Below, piece by piece: positions 53,945 through 64,000 of a stretch of DNA of 64,000 nucleotides. This DNA is from Apteryx mantelli. Taxonomy: Eukaryota > Chordata > Aves > Apterygiformes > Apterygidae. Location: assembly GCF_036417845.1 (NCBI RefSeq), contig NC_089985.1, positions 29,532,583-29,596,582 of the forward strand, written 5' to 3'. The position numbers and the translations under genes are program-made. Each line of letters begins with the position of its first letter. The first letter of the stretch is position 1. The notes beneath the pieces were generated by a model. That model did no database searches and was not told the origin of the DNA. It saw nothing but the letters and a program-made list of their open reading frames with translations.

Positions 53945-54135
53945 ATTAGGAGTTTAAATCCCTCTAGCTCTGTTTTTGCTTATTCCACAAGACTGTGTGC
54001 CTGACAATAAGCAGGCGCCTCAGTTTTCTCATCTGCAAAATGGGACAGTTGGTCCCCCTTGCATCCACAGGCTCCATGGCTGTGAGGCTGATGTTGATGC
54101 CTGTAAAGCACTGCAGCTGTGCAGTGGGAGCACAC
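53945..54135 (-). mobile_element. MIR-type SINE, reverse orientation
   Basis: On the plus strand one reads the complement of a MIR in order: GAGTTTAAATCCCTCTAGCT, then CTCAGTTTTCTCATCTGCAA with AATGGGACAG, a TGGCTGTGAGGCTGATGTTG stretch and TGCCTGTAAAGCACTGC. These correspond to the ...CTCAGTTTCCTCATCTGTAA... and ...TTGTGAGGATTAAATG...TGTAAAGCGCTT parts of the consensus. Element orientation is minus, the same as ST6GALNAC3. Confidence 0.85.
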
Positions 54136-55022
54136 CATGCAGGACACACAGGACGTGGTCCTTGGCACCACAGCACATTGGATCCTGCCTCTAACAGCAG
54201 ATGTCTGCAGATAACCTAAATAGAGGGAAGACTGTGCTGCCAATCCTTAGCTGCTACTTACTGAAATTGGAATATGAAGAGACATAAATGCTGTGTATTG
54301 TATTGAGAGGCAGTTTTCCCTACAGTAATGCTATCCTGGATGTAGCATAGCTATTTTAAAATGTTTTATGATTTTAAAGCATCATAAAGGTCAAAGTTTA
54401 ATAACTGTGGCATATAATTCCCTCTACCTTTAGCTCTACTTCTAGTGTTATTAACTTATCCACATACTAGACATAATATGCAGTGCAGCAGTTCGAGCAG
54501 TGCTCTGCCAAGCTGACAGGATCAGCTTCTCAAGGGATGTAAGGGTAATTCAGCCTCCAACTTTACTGAATCCTCTTTGGACCAAAACCTGCTAGTTGAA
54601 TAAAAGTTGCCACAATGTGTCATATTCTACAGCATATAAGAGATTTGAGATGTGGTGAACATTTGTAATTGAAAACACATATTTGAGTGCAAGAGGAAGC
54701 TATATTTCAGGAGATGAATAGGATCATTCCACATGTATTAATAGCAGTTTTAACTAACATTACCCAACCTCTAAAAATAAAAGGCTCACTTTTGCTTCCA
54801 TTGAAAGCAGGTTCAGGCTCTGAATTCATTAGCTTAGCCACTTTTCTCAGATTATTCGAAGAGCACAACATGGCCTGAGCAAACTTGTCACTGTTGAAGA
54901 ACTCGCATTCTCACAGCATCAACACAATCATTCCCCCAAATTCAACTAAAATAATGATTTATTCAATTAACTTGGTCCTTTTTTCCTGGCTATGGATTTC
55001 CTCAACTATATCCATAATGAGA

Positions 55023-55084
55023 CTGATCTAAAACCCACTCAGGCCAATGAATGACCACCACTGGCTTCAATAGTTTTAGATCAG
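55023..55084. repeat. 12-bp perfect inverted repeat, palindromic repeat fossil
   Basis: CTGATCTAAAAC (55023-55034) and GTTTTAGATCAG (55073-55084) are exact reverse complements around a 38-base centre containing CCACTGGCTTCAATAG. That centre matches the TGAAGTCAATGG-type core, so this is probably a full palindromic member of the family seen at 33.6 kb. Confidence 0.65.
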
Positions 55085-58000
55085 CACCTGCTCAAAGGAA
55101 TTTGGACAGCTTTTATATAGTCTTTTGCTCTAAGAACTGATCACAGATATTTGCTAATAAAAATTGCAGCTGTGCTGCATTTTTAAGTGATCAAGTAAAA
55201 ACTGTGATTCTTCTCATAGGTCAGAGAGAGTTGGGTCTAGTCCACAACTGGATGAGCATTAACAAAATGAATTTTTGCACATTCAAAATTAAAACATGTT
55301 TCTTCAAATACTCATATGTGAGAGTGAATGTGAAATGTTAAAATTTATTTTCTGCAAACATTTATACCAGCTGCGATTGCTTCACTGTTTGCAGAGTTAA
55401 TGTGACAATCTGAAGTAAATTAATTTAAAAATTAAATGAATATTCATAGAAGTTTTTAGTTCACATTATTCATCCAGCTTTCTTTAATACAGAGGCCAAG
55501 GAACAAATGTGTATGGAGGCAAGAACATAATTCCAGTCTCCTTTGCTGCCTGATCTTTTACACATTCTGGGTATAGCCTGTTACTCTCCAGTACTGGCAG
55601 TCAGAAAACCTTCATTGATAATAATACTTATATCAAAAAAAAGGAAGAAAATAATTTAATTTTGCTCATTCCCAAGACACAAATGTGGAGACAAATGTGG
55701 CATTTCTTAGCTGTAGAAACATTGTAGTGGAGATAATCTCCCCTCTTGTGCTGGAGTGTATCTCCAGAATTAGTATTAATGCCGTGACACCAAGAAACAG
55801 ACTTATGGAAGTGTTATTTGTTTCTCATTTACCAAACAGATAAGAATATGGAAATAGTTTCAGTCCATTTGTTTGATGAGCTTCCTAAGCCAGTAATAAA
55901 CAAATCAATACAATTAGTTTTGGCTCATCATCATTAGAAACCTTCGCTACTGGGACACAATTTAATTATACCTCTTGCTCCGCAACAACAGAAAACCTTT
56001 GGAAATGGACTACTTTGCAAGCTATCGAACCAGGCGGGAGGAGCAAGAGGACACATCAGTGATGGAGCAGTTATTTTCTAACCAGGGTGTACAACATATA
56101 AAGCATATTGTGCAATACAATTTCCCTGATTACAAGTCTAAAATATTCCCGCCATTAAGTGCTCATGAGCAATCCAATGTGAAATCCAGCTGTAAAATGA
56201 CTGTGTATATGACATGCTTCATGTGAATGTTGCAATTAATATGGCATGCATCAATCACTCTTGGACTTGATTACAGACTGCACTAATCCTAATTGATTAA
56301 TTAAGCTGCAAAGTTACATACAGTAATGTAGGTTAAAAAATCCTCACCATATGTGCACTAATGTCCCCAAATACATTTTCATTGAAGAGATGAATGCTGT
56401 TACTTTGCTCTGGGCCGTGCATCTAGATTCTAATAGTTAGGGCTGCCCTAAACACAGATACCCCCGAAACTGGAACTTCTTTATTACAGGCAGAGGAATG
56501 GAGCTAATTGCAACAATTAGAGGTAAAGAAAATAAACCTCCAGATTCAAACCTCAGAAGTACCTTTGGGAGGAAAGAAGGAAAGGACTGAACTCTAAAGC
56601 CGACTCCCCTGAGGAAGTCCCAGATCCAAGCTCTGCTGTGGCGACACCAGCGGCAGAAGAGTCTTCCCCTCGAGGGGCATGACAGCGAATCTCGAGTTTT
56701 AGGTGCACAGTATGTGCACTTAGAGGGGCCACTCTCCAGCACCATCAATCAACACCTTAAAATGAACTGGTGCTTGACCACCCTGGCTTCGTGCCACAGC
56801 TGTGGTCACTCTCCTCCAGACCAGTGTGCCAGGCTGGCCAGCGAAGATGCCTGCAGAGAAGGGGCAGCCAGGGGCAGAGTGGCACCAATTAGTGCAGGGG
56901 AAGGGGCCCAGATAATCTATCGCTGGAGATGAAAGAGCTACACAGGAGACAACAGAAAGCTCTGGTGGGCTCTCCTTCTTGTCACCTTACCAAAAGCTAG
57001 GTTTGCCAGGCCTTTATTTGCCACTGATTCAATCCTCCTGGGAAAATGGCTTTGTGAACTCTAAGGTGTCTTGATATATAAATAATGCAATTGGGATCAC
57101 TCAAAAAAATCACATTCACTGGACATCCAGTGCAATGCTCACTATTGTATTTATAACAATACATCTTTGGATGTCACACATTTTAGATCAGCTTGTAGGA
57201 AGTTTTAACAAAATCAATGAGTCATCTCCAAATTAATTGCCTGGATGTTTAAAAGTGTATTTCTGCTCAGTGATCAGCAAGGCACTGGTGATCAATGCAT
57301 TCTACTGTATCATCATCATCCTAACTATCATCTTATTTTTGAATGGCACTAAAAGGAAAAAAAGAAGAAATCAGGTTTTGGGAACTGTTGGATGTGTACT
57401 TAGAATTTTTTTTCCATATTTCAGGTTTCTAAATGCAGACTTAGAAGCTAACTTCAGACAGCCTTTTCTAGGTATCTTGCTGTAAAAAGACACATAAAAA
57501 TTACAGCAGGTGGTCTTAGCAGAAATTCAAGTAAGTGCCATAATGACAACATGGATACTGCAGGACACTGAGATGTGGTTCATCTAAGGCTCTGCTTTCA
57601 AACTCCACGAGGTTGTTTTTCAGTTTTTAGCTGGACTCCAGTGTCATCAGAAATGACTAGTCCATCCTGGAAGGCAGGTAGGAAAGAAAAACTACCCTAT
57701 GCTTCCCCAGCAATGCCAGAGTGACACTGCCAATTAAATGCCTCAGCAAGACAGGCCCAGAGTGAATATCTGAAGATTTCCAGAAAATAAAAGGATTTTT
57801 TAAAGGCCCTTTATATAGGCCTCTATGTTTTGCTTGGCAAAGTCTGTGAAAAATAGTATGTTCTATTTCATGTTTGTTTATGGTTACTTTCACCATCAGG
57901 ATTTCAATGCAGTCTCATGTATTTTTGATTGCATACATGCATATGCATTTGCCCTTCCTAAGGTTTAACACTTTAGCTTCTCTTTCATCGGATCTCTGGA

Positions 58001-59448
58001 TCATAATGCAAAGTAATGGTCTAGCATCACTTAAATTGTCATCAGAGTACAGAGCTATTAAATACAGCTGAGCTGATAAAAGGGAAGAAGCCACAACTGG
58101 TGAACTGTATTGGTGGCTGGGCTGTGTAACAGATTTATCAGTCTCTTCCATAATGCATTATCACTAGTAACTGGTGTGGCAGAGTGGAGAGGGCAGCGTG
58201 TTGCTGGTGCTATTAAAAGCTCATTTTTTTTCCAAGGAAGTTTGCACTGTTCCAACTGAAGTGTTCTGCTTTGCTGTATTGTCTTTGTAACACCTTCCTC
58301 AGCCTCACAGGACATGACATTGGCCACAGGCGAACAAAGCAAATCGTACAAGAGGCTACAGTTAAGATGAAAAGGATGTGAGCATGGGGGAGGAAATGCA
58401 AGTTTATTAGCACAGTCATGCCTGAAGAGCATGGGGAGTCAAACCTTTGGCTCAGCTCAAGGACCCCGCAGTAGCCCTGCGCCTGCCGCACTCATTGCCC
58501 CTGCAGAGAGTCCAGGGGAAAGCCAGCAGTAACCTTAACTCAAATGACCTCTTGCCCCACTCTAACGTGAAAAAAGGAAAGTTAATCAACTACAGGGTTG
58601 CTATGTTAAAAATCTGGCAAGGTCATTTTCCAAGATGTCTTATCCTCTATAATGCAGTAAACCATATACACAGATACAGGAGATTTTTGTCTCCTTGAAC
58701 CCTTGTACCCCTTCTTGCCTGAAAACCTGATCCAAACACCTTTGGATTTGATGGCAAGACCCTAGGGCTGTGAGATTTCAAACTCTCAGTGCAAGTTTTG
58801 CAACATTTAGTAGTCTTTGAGTCCCACTTTCTGGAATTAGTTGACTAGATGGAAGGTGCCACTTTTGATAAAAGAGGAGAAATTTTCTGGCCATCATGGT
58901 TTCAGAGAACTGGAAAACATGAACCCTGGAGTCTCAAGAATAAGAACACAAACTGATGGAATTCCATGTTTATCCTTCTGAAACCTCATCATCTTGGGAG
59001 GCTCAACTCCAGATTTGAACACCTGGGAATGATGATATTAAGACACCTATGTACACCTCAAACGAGCTTCTCTACCCAGCCCAGAATCTATGTATGGACT
59101 CAGACAAGAAGCTCTGTGGTATGTGTCAGTGCAGATGTGAGGATGAGCACATGAGCCATTTCCAAAGAGACACCTCCTTGCAGCATCTGGCGTTTCTGCC
59201 AGCAATACTGTCCTACACTGCACCAAAGAGCCCAAGTTCATAAAGCAAAAAAAACAACACACTATGGGACTTGTAGGTAAGACAGCTGACTGAAGCTGTG
59301 ACCTTGCATGCCAGTGGAAAAATGTGAGGCTTGTTACTACATGGCTAGGAACCCTTTCTGAAAAGAAAACACAAATGCATTTATTTCAATGGGCATTCAT
59401 TCAAAAGAATGCACAGGTTTTGTGCTTTTATCTGAACATCTGATTTTT
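55085..59448. other. Intronic stretch, nothing firmly recognised
   Basis: Includes a low-repeat block at about 55.93-56.34 kb with several TAATTGATTAATTAA-like sites, a moderately GC-rich block at 56.58-56.92 kb, and chance frames of up to 124 codons at 58.06-58.43 kb. No exon could be supported. Confidence 0.4.
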
Positions 59449-59467
59449 TATATATATATATATATAT
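59449..59467. repeat. (TA)9 microsatellite
   Basis: Nineteen bases of alternating TA directly after a T run. Confidence 0.9.
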
Positions 59468-61359
59468 GCAAAACTATATTTGATTCTGTCATCAGCTGGG
59501 TAATTTTGTTGTTTTGTTGTTTCTTTTAAAACAGACAATAGCTGTGAATAGTGCAATATTAGGCTAAAAGCTTTAAATGCACAAAAGCTTACCTGTGCAT
59601 TTTCTATAGTGCCTCTCAATCTGACAGCTCTTCACTGATCGGGTCATTCACATCCACAGTTACAATGTCCATTAGGGTCTTGTGGTGATTTCTGCTCTTT
59701 GATTGTTCTAACAGTTCTTCCTAAGAGGATAAAGCGGTATGGCCAAATTCTCTATTTCTATAATGTAGTTCTAATAATAGGCCCATAATTCTTACAGCAA
59801 CCACTCAGCCATATTCACATGCTGTACAATTTAGCGGCTGTGAAATAAAACAATCATAACTTTGAGATCCCTCAAAACTGCCTCTGCTTCCCAAGTTTTA
59901 GTTAAGCTCATCTGGGATGTGTATGCCAATGGGAATCATAGACGTTTGTCTGCAGATGCTCGTTCAAAGGACAAGTCTCATGATTTCTGAACACATTCTT
60001 CCATTTTAATTGAATTCAGACTAGCTATAAGGATGTTGAAAGCATACTGTAGAACTCAGTTCTTTACCAATGGCTTTTTTTCTTCCCAGACTGAGTGGTT
60101 TGAGTGGATGATTGTTATGGAAATGAGTGAAAAATGTCAAGAGATTCTGGATTTGGAGTGTTCTGCTCCTGATATCAGGTCAGATTGTATTGTAATATGT
60201 AATTAATTGTGTATCTGCCCAGTGTGCTCAATTAGAGTGCTTTTATAGACTGAAATAAATATTTCTTGTATGTATACGCCCAGATGGCTGACTTACATTA
60301 GCTGTCTGACCTATAACATTGAATATCTTTATGTGCAGTTAAAATCTCATGTATACTGTTCCATCACCATAGTTTCTGGAATTTAATGTGATATTAATTC
60401 AGCAAGTCACTTTAAAAGCATTTGAGTTGAGATAAAATAAACAATATGTAAGAATTTCACCTAATCTAAAGATCCAGTAACAAGGACAGCTCCAGTTTTA
60501 TAATCTTGCTTCAGAAGAGAAAGCCTTTCACATAATCACTGAGAATTTTAATTTTTCTGCACAGAATGAAATTCCAAATGGTTTTTGACAGTAGTAACTC
60601 TTATGCAAACCTATTTCATTTTAGTAGCTGAACATCAATTCATATCATAATGAAAAGCAAATCTTTGAAGTTCTCTCTCTTCCCTAGCATTTAATACAAA
60701 TCGATGACACAATGTGACCGCTATCACAGCATCTTTCCTTGCAGATTATTTTCTTAGTTAGCTTCACACATTTAATCAACAATGCTAAGATACTAAAATC
60801 ACCTTGCTGCCTTTTTTCAATTTAGCCAGATGCTCAGTCTCCCTCCAACTTTCAGTGAGCACGTAAGTAAAATGATACTGGTTGAATGTGGATTGATTTG
60901 GGGGTAATGGTTATATGTGAAATAGCATATATTGTATTTAAATTCAGTGATATAATTTAAGCAGAGGAATTTTTGAGTACCTGCATCACAGATGGCATAG
61001 TAGTTTATCTTTCAATAGGTCTCCTGTTATAACCCATAAACTTCACTCAACAAGCTGAGTAAAACATTTTATATATATAAACTGACTCCTAATTGTGTGC
61101 TGACATTTGTAATAGTGCAACAATCCCACGGATCTTTCTATTTTATTTGGCAAAGTGCTCTTTACAATATCATTCATTCTCTCTCCCCTGAGATATATAA
61201 AGGTTTAACTGGAGCTTTAGGATACACTGCACACGGTCAGAGAATTCATCAACAGCCAGCCAACCTCTTTATTACTCCTTCGCTCCCTGGGCTTATGAGA
61301 AGTGCTGTTAATTCAGCAGGTAGCACCCCCACCTCTGTCCCAGCGCTGCTGGAGCGATG

Positions 61360-61430
61360 GCCCTGATTCCTCTCGCACTCGCGCTGTGCTAAGTCTGCAG
61401 GAACTTCACTGAAATCATCGGTAAACCTGG
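61360..61430. repeat. Fossil copy of the palindromic amniote repeat
   Basis: CCCTGATTCCTCTCGCACTC, GCGCTGTGCTAAGTCTGCAG and GAACTTCACTGAAATCATCG follow the order of a repeat I recall as GGCCCTGATTCTCCTCTCAC ... AACTCCACTGAAGTCAATGG. Diverged, so boundaries are approximate. Confidence 0.5.
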
Positions 61431-62165
61431 TCTTTGTGAGAGGAAAATGAAGCCCTTTATCTTTTCAATGGTAAGTGTTTTTTCTCACTGTAAAGTAAGT
61501 GCTTTTTCTATATTGAGGCTATTAAAAATGTCAGAGCACATTTCGCAAGGCCAGAGACATTCTACTTTTATGGCCAAATTCCAGTTTGAATAATTACAAG
61601 AGACGGTTAAAAAATACACATTTTCAACAAAAATGGGGCAATGTTTTCACGAAAACATTTTCCTTCCATACTGTGTTTTCCCGACTGTCTCAAATGCACA
61701 TTTGTTCTTTCCTTTCATTCCTAAATGCCTATGTGCTGTTTAGCAGCCATTGCATTTCATCCCAGAGGTGGCTGCATTTCACAGTGGATAAAAGAGACTG
61801 TTTTATAAATAGTAAAGTTAATTATTTCATCTTATTTCTTCATTTCCACCAAGATTAGCTGTTATAAATAAATACATTTAAAGTCATCAAATAGTACTGC
61901 CTAATTTCCCATTAGATTCATTCTCTACACTTCTTCTCCATAAAATCAGACTCAGCTTTTTTGTACAAAGAGGACACATGATTTTTAATTCCACTAGGAT
62001 TATGTCTTTGGGTCAAAGCATAATTGCCTACAATAAACAGAAGCATAAAAGAGTGACTTGGAAATGGTGAGACAATATGCTGGACCTGTTCAAAAGACAC
62101 CTGGTGCCCCAATTCACTGATAGCAATGCTGAAGGGCATTTGTTTTCCCCTGCTATGTGAAAATT

Positions 62166-62193
62166 CAATTTCCCTTGAACTAGGGGGAAATTG
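62166..62193. repeat. 9-bp inverted repeat
   Basis: CAATTTCCC (62166-62174) and GGGAAATTG (62185-62193) pair exactly around a 10-base spacer. Confidence 0.7.
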
Positions 62194-62629
62194 TATTTTT
62201 ATTGATAAAAGGAAAAAGAAAAAGCAGACAGATACCCAGTTTTGTGGGTATAAAATACAGCATCTCTGGCCTTGCATATGGTGTACTACTGCTTTTAATA
62301 AAATACTGCTGGTCTTAACCTCTTTAGACAGCAGCCAGACCTAGGGAGCCACGGGTGTGTGCATCTGTGGGAAGACCAACAGAGAAACAATTCCAAATCT
62401 CTGCATTTAGAGTTTGCCTCGGGCTCTAACTATTATTCAGGAGAGCAGTTTGGCAGGGAAGGTATTATGTTTTGTAAGGTAAGAAAGGGTCTCCGTTCCC
62501 CACCCTGATGCCAGATGGAGCTAATGAACTACAATTAAAATAATGTTTACTCCATTCACACGTGAATTGGCGGACTATGAACTGTGGCTGATGTGTGCTC
62601 AGTACTGTGCGCTTTTCCGAGCCTGGCAG

Positions 62630-63130
62630 CCGTGTGCCAGGTTCCCCCCCTCTCCCAACCCCCCAGCTCTGAATTTACCCCAGTCGCTGCAGCTACCTGC
62701 CAGTCCCCAACACACCCCCGAGAAGCTCTGGCGATGTCGGTGTCCTGGCCGCGTCTCCTGGCCGCTCCTCTGGCGCTGACTACACGTGCCTCGCACAACT
62801 GCCTCTCCAGTCCCTCAAGGTTATTCCCACGAGGGGGGTAAATGCCTTTTAAATCAGCTTGAGAGCAGCTGCGAACAGCTGGAGCAATGAAAGGCAGCCT
62901 TCTAGAGCCGGATCCCCTCAGCTCAGCCGTGGCACAGCTGGGGCAACACGTGCAGCTCCCAAAAGCACGGCAGGGCGAGGGGGATTCGGCATCCTCAGCT
63001 GCCGCAACCCAGCGGTGCCTCCGCGCGGGCAGGCGGGGAGCCGGGGCCGCGCGCCGAGAAGGCGGTGACGCCGCGAGGGCTTACTGCAGGCCCTCGTGGG
63101 GCCCCGGCCTGGCCGGTGGGTGCGCTCTTG
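62630..63130. promoter_or_regulatory. CpG island, candidate promoter
   Basis: Counting by hand I find about 35 CpG in 62701-63125 at roughly 64% G+C, an observed/expected near 0.8, against heavy CpG depletion elsewhere. The densest part, 63001-63120, has GC-box-like GGCGGGG. CACGTG E-boxes lie inside at 62783-62788 and 62947-62952, with a third just upstream at 62559-62564. No TATA box is evident. Possible first-exon donors: AAAAG|GTTAGT at 63250/63251 on plus and CAG|GTAGCT at 62697/62696 on minus. It lies in an ST6GALNAC3 intron, so it may drive a shorter isoform or an intronic/antisense lncRNA. Frames here (122 codons, 62887-63255 plus) are not recognisable and are probably composition effects. 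Confidence 0.6.
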
Positions 63131-64000
63131 TTAACAGCTTCAGCACTTGTGAGCAGCAGGAAACATTTGGAATAGCAACATTAAGAGCTAAAATCTGCTC
63201 AGGACAGATGGGAAGCTTCATTCACTCCTGGACGGCAGACTCTGCAAAAGGTTAGTCCCAGACGTCGGTCTGAACAGGCACCGTGAAATATCGGCAAGCA
63301 TCAACTTAAGGTATTTGACTCCACTGTGAAGCCAGTTTCTTTTCCATCTCGCTCCCTCCAGCGGGTTCACTGCTCTGCCGTCATTCCCACATCCCAAGAG
63401 GGAACCCATAATGATTTGCAGTGTTAGGTAGATTCCCAGCACAGTCTACAGACGAGTCTAGCTCAGCTGCAGCTCTCTGGGTCTGGCAGGGTGGGATTCC
63501 CAGGGCAGGACCGACGGTGCTACGGCGAAAGCCCAGAGCTGTCTGCAGCCTCGTGTTGCAGAACTATCGATGCACTGGTGTGAGAAAGGCTGCAAAGAGA
63601 CCATGCACCTCTCAGTGCAGACACTTTAGTCAATATTACGTATACTTGTTAGAAAGAAAAGACATTCCCCAAAACAAACACCAATTAAAACAGATTTTTT
63701 GACATTCTTTTTAAAAAAAGGCAAAAAATGTAGTCTGTGTCCAATACTCTAAAAGCTGAGAAAACCAGACATCATCGTACTAACAGGAGGAATACGTTTC
63801 AGCAGAAAAGGCAGTCCACTAAAAATGTCAACCATACTCACATGCTTAAATCCACAATACTGAGCTAGGTTGAATGTCCCAGTTGAGTTCAGCCACCGCA
63901 GAACTAGCACAAAGCAGTATCAGCCATCTGTGAACTTGATTTCTGCACTGGACAGATCCCAGACAACTTTGTACAGTAATTTCACTGCAGCGAGCTTTAT
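63131..64000. other. Flank of the CpG island to window end
   Basis: Base composition falls back to AT-rich by about 63.65 kb. Possible plus-strand first-exon donor at 63250/63251. Nothing else recognised. Confidence 0.4.

Larger units (their letters stand above)
14879..64000 (-). other. ST6GALNAC3: ST6GALNAC3 intron 3 (3'-most part; continues past the right edge)
   Basis: All sequence from the acceptor of the motif-S exon to the window edge is taken as intron 3. The preceding exon should encode sialylmotif L and a long continuous frame (over 100 codons in mammals). No such frame is found on the minus strand between 14879 and 64000. The intron is therefore at least 49,122 bp, in keeping with the very long introns of this gene in mammals. 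Its contents (SINE fragments, hairpins, duplications, a CpG island) are listed separately. An exon from a nested or antisense gene cannot be fully excluded. Confidence 0.8.

Noticed and set aside
54480..54500. GTTCGAGCAG as a tRNA T-loop or B box
   Set aside because: No matching A box or cloverleaf partner sequences upstream.
58058..58491. Overlapping minus-strand frames (124 and 92 codons) as coding
   Set aside because: Two different frames open over the same DNA indicates stop-poor composition rather than coding; no family resemblance.
62887..63255. 122-codon plus-strand frame in the CpG island as a protein
   Set aside because: GC-rich DNA has few stops, and several frames are open on both strands here; the residues are a low-complexity Ala/Gly/Arg mix.
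14879..64000. ST6GALNAC3 exons 1-3 within the window
   Set aside because: No minus-strand frame resembling the transmembrane/stem region or sialylmotif L was found.

Overview
This is vertebrate nuclear DNA. It is AT-rich (roughly 39% G+C by eye), poor in CpG over most of its length, and almost free of coding sequence. Fossil CR1/L3-type LINE sequence together with MIR-type CORE-SINEs points to an amniote, most likely a sauropsid (turtle, crocodilian or bird). That placement is an inference from repeat content and cannot be narrowed from this sequence alone.

The only gene I can support is the 3' end of ST6GALNAC3, a Golgi alpha-2,6-sialyltransferase, on the minus strand. Its last coding exon (12968-13154, stop TGA at 12968-12970) and penultimate exon (14771-14878) were found by translation. 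They carry sialylmotif S, the HYYE motif 3 and the HRFITE VS motif, and both junctions split codons 2+1 with consensus splice sites. Together they give the C-terminal 97 residues of a protein that is about 305 residues long in mammals. No upstream exon is present: the large exon encoding sialylmotif L would be conspicuous, so intron 3 must run from 14879 past the right edge, at least 49 kb.

Layout. 1-12.9 kb is 3' UTR and downstream flank. It holds a decayed CR1/L3 LINE (about 1.4-3.7 kb, with a recognisable FADD reverse-transcriptase box), a perfect 20-bp hairpin (4.27 kb), a TG microsatellite (4.69 kb), a GC-rich LTR-like block (7.14-7.55 kb) and two MIR elements (10.7 and 11.9 kb). 12.97-14.88 kb holds the two exons and the 1.6-kb intron 4. 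14.88-64 kb is the 3'-most part of intron 3. It holds MIR copies at 24.3 and 54.0 kb, scattered copies of an old palindromic repeat whose core resembles TGAAGTCAATGG, a diverged direct repeat (47.5/48.1 kb), small tandem duplications and several hairpins. Near the right end lies a CpG island (about 62.63-63.13 kb), the best candidate for an unannotated promoter.

I found no tRNA, rRNA, known structured ncRNA, CRISPR array or prokaryotic feature. No previously undescribed coding system is evident. The most interesting items are the intronic CpG island with nearby CACGTG sites, the two near-perfect hairpins, the LTR-like block and the diverged duplication.
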